DNA from: Cedecea davisae DSM 4568
GTDB lineage: Bacteria; Pseudomonadota; Gammaproteobacteria; Enterobacterales; Enterobacteriaceae
DNA: 64,000 nucleotides
Direction of reading: 5' to 3'
NCBI RefSeq assembly: GCF_000412335.2
Contig: NZ_KE161030.1
Span: forward strand, 4,498,739-4,562,738
The notes beneath the pieces are model-generated. The model was given only the letters and a program-made list of their open reading frames with translations, did not search any database and had not been told where the DNA came from. Every line of letters begins with the position of its first letter. The stretch's first letter is position 1. A program made the position numbers and the translations under genes. Below, piece after piece: positions 12,218 through 21,121 of the stretch.

Positions 12218-13858
12218 ATGGATTCGCAACGCAATCTTTTTCTCATCGCTTTGTTGTTCGTGTCTTTCATGATCTGGCAAGCTTGGGAGCAGGATCACGC
12301 TCCTCAGGTACAGCAGACCACGCAGACTACGACCACCGCAACGGGTAATGCCGCTAATCAGGCTGTACCGGCCAGCGGCCAGGGGAAACTCATTACGGTT
12401 AAAACTGACGTTCTTGAACTGACCATCAACACCCGCGGTGGTGATGTAGAACAAGCGCTGTTGCCAACCTACCCGAAAGAGCTGAAATCTTCCGAGCCGT
12501 TCCAACTGTTGGAAACGACCCCGGAGTTTATCTACCAGGCGCAAAGCGGCCTGACCGGTCGTGACGGCCCGGACAACCCGGCAAACGGCGAACGTCCTCT
12601 GTATAACGTCACGGCAGACACCTTTGTGCTGGCTGACGGCCAGAACGAACTGGCGGTTCCGCTGACCTATACCGATGCCGCAGGCAACACCTTCACCAAG
12701 ACCTTCACCCTGAAACGCGGTGAGTTCTCCGTGGGTGTGGATTACGATGTGAAGAACGTGGGCGAGAAACCGCTGGAGCTGGCGACCTTCGGTCAGTTGA
12801 AGCAGTCCATCAATCTGCCGACTCATCGCGATACCGGCAGCAGCAACTTTGCGCTGCACACCTTCCGCGGTGCGGCTTACTCCACCCCGGACGCGAAATA
12901 CGAGAAAGTTAAGTTCGACAACATCGCCGACGGCGAGAACCTGAACCTGAGCGCGAACAGCGGCTGGGTTGCGATGCTGCAGCAATACTTTGCTACCGCA
13001 TGGGTTCCGCACACAACCGGCACGAACAACTTCTACACCACCAAACTGAGCAACAATGTGGCAGCGATTGGCTATAAATCCGCTTCACAGCTGGTTCAGC
13101 CTGGCCAAACGGCTCAACTGGGCAGCACCCTGTGGGTCGGCCCGGAAATCCAGGACAAGATGGCAGCCGTTGCGCCGCACCTTGACCTGACAGTAGATTA
13201 CGGCTGGCTGTGGTTCATTTCTCAGCCGCTGTTTAAGCTGCTGAAATTTATCCACAGCTTCATCGGTAACTGGGGCTTCTCCATTATCGTCATCACCTTT
13301 ATCGTGCGCGGCATCATGTACCCGCTGACCAAAGCGCAGTACACCTCGATGGCGAAAATGCGTATGCTGCAGCCGAAGCTGGCGGCGATGCGTGAGCGTA
13401 TCGGTGACGATAAGCAGCGCATGAGTCAGGAGATGATGGCGCTGTATAAAGCTGAGAAGGTTAACCCGCTGGGTGGCTGCTTCCCGCTTATCATCCAGAT
13501 GCCAATCTTCCTGGCGCTCTACTACATGCTGATGGGTTCCGTTGAGCTGCGCCACGCGCCGTTCGCCCTGTGGATCCATGACCTGTCCGCACAGGACCCG
13601 TACTACATCCTGCCGATTCTGATGGGCGCGACGATGTTCTTCATCCAGAAGATGTCGCCGACCACGGTAACCGACCCGATGCAGCAGAAGATCATGACCT
13701 TTATGCCGGTCATCTTCACCGTGTTCTTCCTGTGGTTCCCGTCAGGTCTGGTGCTGTACTATATCGTCAGCAACCTGGTGACCATCCTTCAGCAGCAGCT
13801 GATTTATCGCGGTCTGGAAAAACGTGGCCTGCATAGCCGCGACAAGAAAAAGACCTGA
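12218..13858 (+). CDS. yidC: Membrane protein insertase YidC
   Basis: A 546-residue insertase (548 in E. coli). TM1 is near residues 5-21 ([17 protein letters not shown]). A large periplasmic beta-supersandwich domain follows at about 60-330. The conserved five-helix insertase core is C-terminal: [20 protein letters not shown] with the key groove arginine, then [20 protein letters not shown]. The protein ends in a basic tail ([11 protein letters not shown]). It inserts inner-membrane proteins alone or with SecYEG. Spacing of 2 bases from yidD suggests tight coupling. Confidence 0.99.
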   Translation: MDSQRNLFLIALLFVSFMIWQAWEQDHAPQVQQTTQTTTTATGNAANQAVPASGQGKLITVKTDVLELTINTRGGDVEQALLPTYPKELKSSEPFQLLETTPEFIYQAQSGLTGRDGPDNPANGERPLYNVTADTFVLADGQNELAVPLTYTDAAGNTFTKTFTLKRGEFSVGVDYDVKNVGEKPLELATFGQLKQSINLPTHRDTGSSNFALHTFRGAAYSTPDAKYEKVKFDNIADGENLNLSANSGWVAMLQQYFATAWVPHTTGTNNFYTTKLSNNVAAIGYKSASQLVQPGQTAQLGSTLWVGPEIQDKMAAVAPHLDLTVDYGWLWFISQPLFKLLKFIHSFIGNWGFSIIVITFIVRGIMYPLTKAQYTSMAKMRMLQPKLAAMRERIGDDKQRMSQEMMALYKAEKVNPLGGCFPLIIQMPIFLALYYMLMGSVELRHAPFALWIHDLSAQDPYYILPILMGATMFFIQKMSPTTVTDPMQQKIMTFMPVIFTVFFLWFPSGLVLYYIVSNLVTILQQQLIYRGLEKRGLHSRDKKKT

Positions 13859-13881
13859 TAACATCTGGCGTTAAGCTTACG

Positions 13882-13910
13882 AAAGGCGGTCGATTGACCG
13901 CCTTTTTCTT
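13882..13910 (+). terminator. Intrinsic terminator after yidC
   Basis: Stem AAAGGCGGTC / GACCGCCTTT with loop GATT, followed by T-rich sequence (TTTCTTTTG). It separates the rpmH-yidC unit from mnmE. Confidence 0.9.
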
Positions 13911-13936
13911 TTGTTATTCAAGGGCTGAGAGAGACT

Positions 13937-15301
13937 ATGAGCCACAATGACACAATTATCGCCCAGGCCACCCCGCCGGGGCGCGGCGGCGTAGGCATTC
14001 TGCGTATTTCCGGCCGTCAGGCGCGCGAGGTGGCTGAAGCCGTCCTCGGCAAACTGCCTAAACCGCGCTATGCGGACTACTTACCGTTTCGCGATGCGGA
14101 CGGAAGCGCGCTGGACCAGGGCATTGCCCTGTGGTTCCCCGGCCCGAATTCGTTTACCGGTGAAGATGTTCTTGAACTTCAGGGGCACGGCGGCCCGGTC
14201 ATCCTCGACCTGCTGTTAAAGCGCATTCTGACGCTGTCCGGCCTGCGCATCGCTAACCCCGGTGAGTTCTCCGAGCGGGCGTTCCTCAACGACAAGCTCG
14301 ACCTGGCTCAGGCCGAAGCGATTGCCGACTTGATTGACGCCACCTCCGAACAGGCCGCACGTTCAGCGCTCAACTCGCTGCAGGGCGCTTTCTCAGCGCG
14401 CGTTAATCACCTGGTTGAAGCGCTGACGCACCTGCGTATTTATGTAGAAGCGGCTATCGACTTCCCGGATGAAGAAATCGACTTCCTTTCGGACGGCAAG
14501 ATTGAAGCCCAGCTGAATCAGGTCATTGGCGATCTTGATGCGGTACGCGCCGAAGCACGTCAGGGCAGCCTGCTGCGTGAAGGTATGAAAGTGGTCATTG
14601 CCGGGCGGCCTAACGCCGGTAAATCCAGCCTGTTAAACGCCCTGGCCGGTCGTGAAGCCGCCATTGTTACCGACATCGCCGGCACCACCCGCGACGTGCT
14701 GCGCGAGCATATCCACATCGACGGTATGCCGCTGCACATTATCGATACGGCAGGCCTGCGCGAAGCCAGCGACGAAGTTGAGCGCATCGGTATCGAACGC
14801 GCCTGGCAGGAAATTGAACAGGCCGATCGCGTGCTGTTTATGGTCGATGGCACCACCACCGACGCATTAGATCCAGCCGCTATCTGGCCGGACTTTATCG
14901 CCCGCCTGCCGGAACGTTTACCGATAACCGTCGTGCGCAATAAAGCGGACGTTACCGGTGAAGCGCTGGGGCTGAGCGAAGTGAATGGCCACTCACTGGT
15001 TCGCCTGTCGGCCCGAACCGGCGAAGGCGTAGAGGTGCTGCGTGCCCACCTGAAGCAGAGCATGGGCTTCGAAACCAATATGGAAGGCGGCTTCCTCGCC
15101 CGCCGCCGCCACCTGCAAGCGCTGGAACAGGCGGCAAACCATTTGCAGCAGGGTAAAGCGCAGCTGCTCGGTGCCTGGGCCGGAGAACTGCTGGCGGAAG
15201 AGCTGCGCCTGGCGCAGCAGAACTTAAGTGAAATCACCGGCGAATTCAGCTCCGACGATCTGCTGGGCCGCATCTTCTCCAGCTTCTGTATCGGTAAATA
15301 A
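13937..15301 (+). CDS. mnmE: tRNA uridine-5-carboxymethylaminomethyl GTPase MnmE
   Basis: A 454-residue GTPase that, with MnmG, modifies the wobble uridine (U34) of certain tRNAs. The N-terminal tetrahydrofolate-binding domain begins [20 protein letters not shown]. The G domain is inserted at about residues 216-375: G1 [15 protein letters not shown]2 [10 protein letters not shown]3 DTAGLR, G4 NKAD. The C-terminal FCIGK carries the conserved cysteine. Length and motifs match E. coli. The next gene in E. coli would be tnaC; here it is yieE. Confidence 0.98.
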   Translation: MSHNDTIIAQATPPGRGGVGILRISGRQAREVAEAVLGKLPKPRYADYLPFRDADGSALDQGIALWFPGPNSFTGEDVLELQGHGGPVILDLLLKRILTLSGLRIANPGEFSERAFLNDKLDLAQAEAIADLIDATSEQAARSALNSLQGAFSARVNHLVEALTHLRIYVEAAIDFPDEEIDFLSDGKIEAQLNQVIGDLDAVRAEARQGSLLREGMKVVIAGRPNAGKSSLLNALAGREAAIVTDIAGTTRDVLREHIHIDGMPLHIIDTAGLREASDEVERIGIERAWQEIEQADRVLFMVDGTTTDALDPAAIWPDFIARLPERLPITVVRNKADVTGEALGLSEVNGHSLVRLSARTGEGVEVLRAHLKQSMGFETNMEGGFLARRRHLQALEQAANHLQQGKAQLLGAWAGELLAEELRLAQQNLSEITGEFSSDDLLGRIFSSFCIGK

Positions 15302-15622
15302 CACCCCCGCTTTAGCCCCGCGTCACAGTTCAGGATGCGGGGCATTTCTCCCGGCTAAAAAATACATCATTATTTCAAAGTGATGTCTTCAGGCTGGCAC
15401 CTTCAGTACGCAACATATACAAAGCACTCAGAATTTTCCCGGGCTTGGATATATAATATATCGTGCAAAAAATAGATAATTTCCCTGAATAGCATCAATG
15501 ACAACGCATTGACCAGGGGATTACTATTCTCTTCCTGACGGCGTTCAGGAAGCGAAGCGGAGCGCTGTTTTTGTTCAGCGAAAACAGCATTACATCTACT
15601 GACCATTATCATGGAGCGACAA
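15302..15622. other. Intergenic region mnmE-yieE, no gene seen
   Basis: About 320 bases. It holds a probable mnmE terminator (stem GCCCCGC 15315-15321 / GCGGGGC 15337-15343). An inverted repeat GCTGTTTT (15564-15571) / AAAACAGC (15581-15588) lies before yieE. AT-rich sequence around 15450-15470 (ATATATAATATATCG) may contain the yieE promoter. No tnaC-type leader peptide or tnaA remnant was found. Confidence 0.6.
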
Positions 15623-16381
15623 ATGGCGACGCATTTTGCAAGATGGGCTCTGAACCCTCCCAATCCCACATCTCCACGCCTGAATGACGAAACCCTTAAC
15701 AGTGCCAGCCTGATGCCCGAGCATCGCCGTACCCGCTATCTGGCCTCCAGAACGCTGCTGGCCGAGATGATGTTTATGCTGTATGGCACTCAGCGCCTGC
15801 CGCGTATTATCACCTCTACTGCGGGGCGGCCGCACTTTGCGGACGACGAGCTGCCGGACTTCAGCATCGCCTATGCCGGAAATATGGTTGGCGTTTTGCT
15901 CGCCACCGAGGGCCGCTGTGGCCTGGATATGGAACTTCGACGCAGCTTCCTTGCGCCTTCTCCAGTTCTGCAATACCCGCAAAGCAGCAGCAGCGAAACC
16001 ACCTGGATAGACAACCAAAACGATCCAAACGAAGCACGCACCCAGCTGCACACCCTGCGCCAAAGTGTGCTAAAACTGACGGATAACCCGCAAACCAGCC
16101 CCAGCGCACTACAATTATTGCCGGGCTCTGGTCGCCTGCGCGTCACAAACGAACCGCATATTGAAGCCGTAAGCGACGCTGAAGACATCCTCATCTGGGG
16201 CTGTACCGTTGCGCCCGGCGTGGAACGCCTGAAGCTGTGGGAGTTTGACGGCCAACAAGGGTGGCAGGCATTGCCGGATGCGGAAGCCCGCAGCCGTAGC
16301 GCTCAGGGCAGCCTGATTCGCCTGACCGGCATCCCGTCTGAATCCGCCGCGCCGCACAACACATTTTCCCGAACGTCCTGA
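15623..16381 (+). CDS. yieE: 4'-phosphopantetheinyl transferase-superfamily protein YieE
   Basis: A 252-residue homologue of E. coli YieE (249), recognised by MATHFARW at the start and SIAYAGNMVGVLLATEGRCGLDMEL in the middle. The ATG at 15623 is taken because GGAG lies 6 bases upstream; an ATG at 15611 has no site. The family transfers 4'-phosphopantetheine from CoA to carrier proteins. The GLDME metal-binding motif is kept, but the usual KE-S-x-x-K catalytic motif reads RQSVLK, as it is also altered in E. coli (RRSVLK). Activity is therefore doubtful. It is followed 17 bases later by chrR in one operon. Confidence 0.9.
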   Translation: MATHFARWALNPPNPTSPRLNDETLNSASLMPEHRRTRYLASRTLLAEMMFMLYGTQRLPRIITSTAGRPHFADDELPDFSIAYAGNMVGVLLATEGRCGLDMELRRSFLAPSPVLQYPQSSSSETTWIDNQNDPNEARTQLHTLRQSVLKLTDNPQTSPSALQLLPGSGRLRVTNEPHIEAVSDAEDILIWGCTVAPGVERLKLWEFDGQQGWQALPDAEARSRSAQGSLIRLTGIPSESAAPHNTFSRTS

Positions 16382-16398
16382 CAAAGAAAGGAGTACCA

Positions 16399-16965
16399 AT
16401 GTCTGATTCGTTGAAGATAGTGACTTTACTGGGGAGCCTGCGTAAGGGTTCATTTAATGCGATGGTAGCCCGTACGCTGCCGAACATTGCCCCGGCGGGC
16501 ATGCAGATAGACGCCCTGCCTTCCATCGGCGACATTCCGCTTTACGACGCGGATGTTCAGCAGGAAGAGGGTTTCCCGCAGAGCGTTGAGGCGATTGCCG
16601 AGCAGATCCGCCAGGCTGATGGCGTGGTGATTGTCACTCCGGAATACAACTACTCGGTGCCGGGCGGCCTGAAAAACGCCATTGACTGGCTTTCTCGTCT
16701 CCCTGAGCAGCCGCTGGCGGGCAAGCCGGTGCTAATCCAGACCAGCTCGATGGGCGCAATCGGCGGCGCACGTTGCCAGTATCACCTGCGTCAGATCCTC
16801 GTCTTCCTCGACGCAATGGTGATGAACAAACCTGAATTTATGGGCGGCGTCATTCAGAACAAAGTCGATACCCAGAGTGGCGAAGTGGTGGACCAAAGCA
16901 CCCTCGACCATCTTACCGGCCAGCTTACCGCCTTTGGCGACTACATTCGTCGCGTTAAGGCCTGA
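16399..16965 (+). CDS. chrR: NAD(P)H-dependent FMN reductase / quinone reductase ChrR (YieF)
   Basis: A 188-residue flavodoxin-like protein, the length of E. coli ChrR/YieF. The FMN phosphate loop is GSLRKGSFN near residue 12, and PEYNYSVPGGLKNAIDWLSR at about residues 83-102 is the family signature. The enzyme gives two-electron reduction of quinones and chromate, limiting oxidative stress. A good ribosome site (AAAGGAG) precedes the ATG. It forms an operon with yieE and ends at a bidirectional terminator. Confidence 0.96.
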   Translation: MSDSLKIVTLLGSLRKGSFNAMVARTLPNIAPAGMQIDALPSIGDIPLYDADVQQEEGFPQSVEAIAEQIRQADGVVIVTPEYNYSVPGGLKNAIDWLSRLPEQPLAGKPVLIQTSSMGAIGGARCQYHLRQILVFLDAMVMNKPEFMGGVIQNKVDTQSGEVVDQSTLDHLTGQLTAFGDYIRRVKA

Positions 16966-16975
16966 TAATCAGCCA

Positions 16976-17014
16976 AAAAAAACGCCAGTCATCATGACTG
17001 GCGTTGTTGTTTTT
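16976..17014. terminator. Bidirectional terminator chrR / adeP
   Basis: Long stem AACGCCAGTC / GACTGGCGTT (16981-17005) with A-run before and T-run after. It serves both convergent genes. Confidence 0.92.
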
Positions 17015-17024
17015 AGCGTCCGGC

Positions 17025-18356
17025 TTAATCGACAAAAACGATTTTCAGCACAAACAGCAGCGCAACGATAATGACGCACGGGCTAAGCTCGCGCCAGCGG
17101 CCGGTGCCCAGTTTCATCACGCAGTAAGAGATAAAGCCCAGCGCGATACCTTCGGTAATCGAGAAGCTGAACGGCATCATCACCGCGGTAACAAACGCAG
17201 GAACCGCTTCTGTCAGGTCGTCCCACTTCACGCGTGCCAGGCTTGAGGTCATCAGCACGCCGACGTAAATCAGCGCGCCTGCGGCCGCATAAGCCGGAAC
17301 CATACCCGCCAGCGGAGACAAGAAGATAACCAGCAGGAACAGTAAACCGACGATAACGGCGGTCAGGCCGGTACGCCCGCCGACGGAAACGCCGGAAGAG
17401 CTTTCGATATAGGCGGTAACCGAAGAGGTGCCGAAGAAGGAACCGGTCACGGAGGAGATACTGTCAACAAACAGCGCCTGCTTCATGCGCGGGAACTTGC
17501 CCTTCTCGTCGGTCAGCCCGGCTTTATCGGTCACGCCAATCAGGGTGCCGGAGGAGTCAAACAGATTTACCAGCATAAAGGAGAAGATAACGCCCGCAAG
17601 ACCCAGATTCAGGGAGCCAGCAAGGTCAACCTGGCCCACAACGCTGCTTACGCTCGGCGGCGCAGACACGATGCCGTGATATTGCACGTCACCCAGCAGC
17701 CAGCCCAGCAGAGTGGTCACCACAATGGACACCAGCACCGCGGCGTGAATATTGCGGGAGGCGAGTACGGCGATGATAAAGAAGCCCAGCGCGCCCAGCA
17801 GAACGCTATGGGAAGTCAGGTTGCCGATGCTGACCAGCGTCTCTTTGTTGGCAACGATGATCCCGGCATTTTTCAGCCCCATCATGCCGATAAACAGGCC
17901 AATACCGCTGGTGATGCCGACGCGCAGGCCAAGCGGGATATTGGCTATCATCCAGTAGCGAACGCGGAAAATAGTTAGCAGCAGCAGGCCGACGGCGCCC
18001 CAGAAAATTGCGCCCATGCCAACTTGCCAGGAAAGACCCATAGCGCCAACGACGACAAAAGCGAAGAAGGCGTTAAGCCCCATCGCCGGAGCCAGCGCTA
18101 CCGGCAGGTTAGCAAACAGGCCCATCAGGATGCTGCCAAAAGCGGCAATCAGGCAGGTTGTCACGAATACCGCCTGGGTATCCATGCCTGCGGCACCGAG
18201 AATTTGTGGGTTAACAAAAACGATGTAGACCATCGTCAGGAACGTGGTAAACCCGGCTATCACCTCGGTACGTGCGGTGGTGCCATGTTCACGTAATTTG
18301 AACGCGCGTTCGAGCAGCCCCGGGCTTGCTTCCGGAGTGGACTGTGGTTGGCTCAT
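17025..18356 (-). CDS. adeP: Adenine permease AdeP (YieG)
   Basis: A 443-residue, multi-spanning member of the NCS2 AzgA-type purine transporters (E. coli AdeP is 445). The signature region is NLPVALAPAMGLNAFFAFVVVG near residue 85-105. EVIAGFTTFLTMVYIVFVNP near the start is typical of the AzgA branch. It takes up adenine with protons. Gene order chrR-adeP(minus)-yieH(plus) is the same as in E. coli. No convincing PurR site was found in the 168 bases between adeP and yieH. Confidence 0.95.
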   Translation of the reverse strand: MSQPQSTPEASPGLLERAFKLREHGTTARTEVIAGFTTFLTMVYIVFVNPQILGAAGMDTQAVFVTTCLIAAFGSILMGLFANLPVALAPAMGLNAFFAFVVVGAMGLSWQVGMGAIFWGAVGLLLLTIFRVRYWMIANIPLGLRVGITSGIGLFIGMMGLKNAGIIVANKETLVSIGNLTSHSVLLGALGFFIIAVLASRNIHAAVLVSIVVTTLLGWLLGDVQYHGIVSAPPSVSSVVGQVDLAGSLNLGLAGVIFSFMLVNLFDSSGTLIGVTDKAGLTDEKGKFPRMKQALFVDSISSVTGSFFGTSSVTAYIESSSGVSVGGRTGLTAVIVGLLFLLVIFLSPLAGMVPAYAAAGALIYVGVLMTSSLARVKWDDLTEAVPAFVTAVMMPFSFSITEGIALGFISYCVMKLGTGRWRELSPCVIIVALLFVLKIVFVD

Positions 18357-18524
18357 TATCGGTTTCCGAACTAAAAGAGGAAAAAATACGCCGCTATCCT
18401 ATACCAAAAATGGCAGGGGATAACGCAAATCATCCACTTTTTTCGCGGAAATTATCGCAACGGGATCGATTGCGTTGCGCAAAAAGCATAGAGTAAACGT
18501 TAAATCTGAAACCAAGGAAACGGC

Positions 18525-19190
18525 ATGTCCGGTATAGAAGCGGTATTTTTTGACTGCGATGGCACGCTGGTAGACAGCGAAGTAATCTGCTCCAAAGCCT
18601 ACGTGCATATGTTTGCGCAATACGGCATTCAGCTTGCGCTTGAAGACGTCTTTAAGACCTTCAAGGGCGTTAAACTTTACGAAATTATCGACACAATTAA
18701 TGCCCGGCATGGCACCAGCCTGTCGAAGCCCGAGCTGGAAGCAATTTACCGCGCCGAAGTCGCGCGGCTGTTCGATAGCGAATTACAGGAGATCGCCGGG
18801 GCAAATACGCTGCTGGCGCAAATACGCAAGCCGATGTGCGTGGTGTCTAACGGCCCGGTTAGCAAGATGCAGCATTCGCTCGGTAAAACCGGCATGCTCG
18901 ACTACTTCCCCGACACGCTGTACAGCGGCTACGATATTCAGCGCTGGAAGCCGGACCCGGCGCTGATGTTTCACGCCGCCGAGCAGATGAAGGTCAGCGT
19001 GGAGCGCAGCATTCTGGTTGATGATTCGATGGCGGGGGCACAGTCCGGCGTTGCGGCGGGGATGGAGGTCTTCTACTTCTGTGCCGATCCCCACAACAGG
19101 CCAATCGATCATCCTAAAGTGACGACTTTTACCGACCTGGCGGAATTACCGGCGCTGTGGAAAGCACGCGGCTGGGAAATTACGGCGTAG
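18525..19190 (+). CDS. yieH: HAD phosphatase YieH (6-phosphogluconate phosphatase)
   Basis: A 221-residue HAD hydrolase equal in length to E. coli YieH. Motif I is FFDCDGTLVDSE (residues 8-19), motif II CVVSNGPVSK, and the metal motif is SILVDDSMAGAQSG. The E. coli enzyme dephosphorylates 6-phosphogluconate and related phosphates. It is divergent from adeP. After it the gene order leaves the E. coli yie block. Confidence 0.93.
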   Translation: MSGIEAVFFDCDGTLVDSEVICSKAYVHMFAQYGIQLALEDVFKTFKGVKLYEIIDTINARHGTSLSKPELEAIYRAEVARLFDSELQEIAGANTLLAQIRKPMCVVSNGPVSKMQHSLGKTGMLDYFPDTLYSGYDIQRWKPDPALMFHAAEQMKVSVERSILVDDSMAGAQSGVAAGMEVFYFCADPHNRPIDHPKVTTFTDLAELPALWKARGWEITA

Positions 19191-19197
19191 GAGTTGC

Positions 19198-19263
19198 CCC
19201 TCACCCCGAAAACTGGATTCAGTCTGTCCCCTCTCCCTTTTAGGGAAAGGGTTAGGGTGAGGG
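19198..19263. repeat. CCCTCTCC-type palindromic element, copy A
   Basis: Outer arms CCCTCACCC (19198-19206) / GGGTGAGGG (19255-19263) enclose an inner imperfect palindrome CCCTCTCCC...GGGAAAGGG. It sits between the convergent stops of yieH and the SDR gene. Related elements lie at 24460-24565 and 28661-28682. Confidence 0.75.
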
Positions 19264-19288
19264 TCACCTGTCGGGAACGGTCAAAAAA

Positions 19289-20047
19289 TTAAAGGAACAT
19301 CCCGCCGGAAACTTCGATGCGCTGGGCATTCATCCAGCCGGTTTCATCGCTAAGAATAGCGGCAATAGCATCGCCAATATCATCCGGCTGGCCCACGCGG
19401 CCAAGCGCGGTTTGCGCAGCGATAGCTTTAGCCACATGCTCGTTATCCCGCACAATACCGCCGCTAAAATCTGTGGCAATCGCCCCCGGCGCGATGATAT
19501 TCACCGCAATCCCGCGTGAACCCAGCTCTTTGGCCTGGTATTTGGTCAGCACTTCCATCGCCCCTTTCATCGTGGCGTAGGCGGCTTTGCCCGGCAGCGA
19601 GAAACGCGTCAGCCCGGTGGAAACATTCAGGATACGCCCGCCGTCTTTGATCAGCGGCAGCAGGCGCTGGGTCAGGAAGAATGGCCCCTTCAGATGAATG
19701 TTCATAATTTCATCAAACTGGGCTTCAGTGGTTTCTGCAAATGAAGCTTCGAGGCCAATTCCCGCATTGTTCAATAAATAATCAAACCTGTCGCGCTGCC
19801 AGACCTTTTGCAGCGTCTCTTTAACCTGCTCAGCAAAATTAGCGAACGCTGAAGAATCGCCGACGTTGAGCTGAATTGCCGCCGCTTTCACGCCAAATCG
19901 CTCAATTTCACTCACGACCTTCTCCGCTTCCTGCTTCTGGCTGTTAAAGGTGAAGATAATCCCCATTCCCTTTGCCGCCAGCTTCAGGGCTGCGTTTTTA
20001 CCTAATCCACGGCTGCCGCCGGTCACTAAAGCGATACGCTGACTCAT
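19289..20047 (-). CDS. Short-chain dehydrogenase/reductase
   Basis: A 252-residue classical SDR. The cofactor motif is VTGGSRGLGKNAAL (TGxxxGxG) near residue 10. NNAGIG is at about residue 95, and the catalytic Ser (NVSTGLTRFS) and YATMK follow at about residues 145-165. The loop ends with VNIIAPGAIATDFSGG. The start at 20047 (MSQRIALVTGGSRG) is used; the open frame runs upstream to 20185 but would overlap the divergent yhjC. Substrate is unknown. Divergent placement from yhjC suggests control by that LysR protein. Confidence 0.88.
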   Translation of the reverse strand: MSQRIALVTGGSRGLGKNAALKLAAKGMGIIFTFNSQKQEAEKVVSEIERFGVKAAAIQLNVGDSSAFANFAEQVKETLQKVWQRDRFDYLLNNAGIGLEASFAETTEAQFDEIMNIHLKGPFFLTQRLLPLIKDGGRILNVSTGLTRFSLPGKAAYATMKGAMEVLTKYQAKELGSRGIAVNIIAPGAIATDFSGGIVRDNEHVAKAIAAQTALGRVGQPDDIGDAIAAILSDETGWMNAQRIEVSGGMFL

Positions 20048-20166
20048 GATAAACCTCTTAATTGGCCGTCTGGTAATTGAGATACAGCTTATTAGCTGAT
20101 ACAAAATCAATAAATATGCCGTATCGCGCTTCACTGTTTCACTGACGACAACAATACGGGGATAAG
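20048..20166. promoter_or_regulatory. Divergent promoter region, SDR / yhjC
   Basis: 119 AT-rich bases between two divergent starts. It should hold both promoters and the LysR binding site, including a palindrome-like ATACAGCTTATTAGCTGATAC around 20081-20101. Confidence 0.55.
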
Positions 20167-21066
20167 ATGGATAAAATACACGCAATGCAGCTTTTCGTCA
20201 GAGTGGCGGAGCTGGAGAGTTTTACCCGCGCCGCAGACACGCTTGGGCTACCTAAGGGCAGCGTTTCACGCCAGATTCAGGCGCTGGAAAGCACCCTCGG
20301 CACGCGCCTGCTGCACAGAACCACCCGCCGGGTTCAGCTCACCCAGGACGGGATGGTCTATTATGAACGCTGCCGGGATCTGCTGGCCAACCTCGACGAG
20401 CTGGACGGTCTGTTCCAGAGCGACCCCGCCAGCATCAGCGGGCGGCTGCGGGTGGATATGCCGGTTACGCTGGCACGCGGCCTGATTATTCCCAAACTCC
20501 CCGGCTTTCTTCAGCAATATCCCGGCATCGAATTAGAACTCAGCAGCAGCGACAGAATGGTTGATGTGGTGCGGGAAGGGTTTGACTGCGTAGTGCGCGT
20601 GGGGCAACTCAAAGACTCCGGCCTGGTGGCAAGGCCGATTGGCAAATTCACCATGATTAACTGCGCCAGCCCGGACTACCTGAGCCGCTTTGGCTACCCT
20701 GAAAACCTCGACGACCTCGCTTCCCACGCGCTGGTACATTACGCGCAAAACCTTGGATCAAGGCCTCAGGGGTTTGAAATCTGGCTGGATAAAACCACGC
20801 AATGGGTGAAAACCGGCGGGCTGATTACGGTCAACAGCACCGAAACTTATCAGGCCGCCTGCGTTGCCGGGCTGGGCATTATTCAGGTGCCGCGCGTAGG
20901 GGTAAAAGCCCAGTTGAAGAACGGCAGCCTGGTGGAAATCCTGCCGCAATACCGCGCCGAACCGATGCCCATCTCGCTGCTTTACCCGCACCGCCGCAAC
21001 CTTTCCCGGCGGGTACATCTGTTTATGGAGTGGCTAACTGAGATACTGAAATCGTATGTAGATTAG
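20167..21066 (+). CDS. yhjC: LysR-family regulator YhjC
   Basis: A 299-residue LysR regulator, the length of E. coli YhjC (also called RcdB). It begins MDKIHAMQLFVRVAELESFT, and the HTH LPKGSVSRQIQALESTLGTR matches YhjC closely. The CrgA/DsdC-like effector domain follows (RLRVDMPVTLARGLIIPKLP). In E. coli the gene also precedes yhjD, confirming the assignment. Here its divergent partner is an SDR gene rather than yhjB. Reported roles in biofilm-gene control in E. coli are from memory; the effector is unknown. Confidence 0.9.
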   Translation: MDKIHAMQLFVRVAELESFTRAADTLGLPKGSVSRQIQALESTLGTRLLHRTTRRVQLTQDGMVYYERCRDLLANLDELDGLFQSDPASISGRLRVDMPVTLARGLIIPKLPGFLQQYPGIELELSSSDRMVDVVREGFDCVVRVGQLKDSGLVARPIGKFTMINCASPDYLSRFGYPENLDDLASHALVHYAQNLGSRPQGFEIWLDKTTQWVKTGGLITVNSTETYQAACVAGLGIIQVPRVGVKAQLKNGSLVEILPQYRAEPMPISLLYPHRRNLSRRVHLFMEWLTEILKSYVD

Positions 21067-21121
21067 CGTTATGGCTATAATTTCCTTAAGATCCTGCCTT
21101 AACAAAAGGAAAATTGACCCG

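Noticed and set aside
18357-18524. PurR operator before adeP
   Set aside because: ATCGCAACGGGATCGATTGCG looks palindromic, but the GCAA/TTGC halves are nine bases apart instead of four; the stretch AGTAAACGTTAAAT is too degenerate.
19289-20185. Longer SDR start at 20185
   Set aside because: It would overlap the start of the divergent yhjC and adds 46 residues with no SDR similarity before the cofactor motif.
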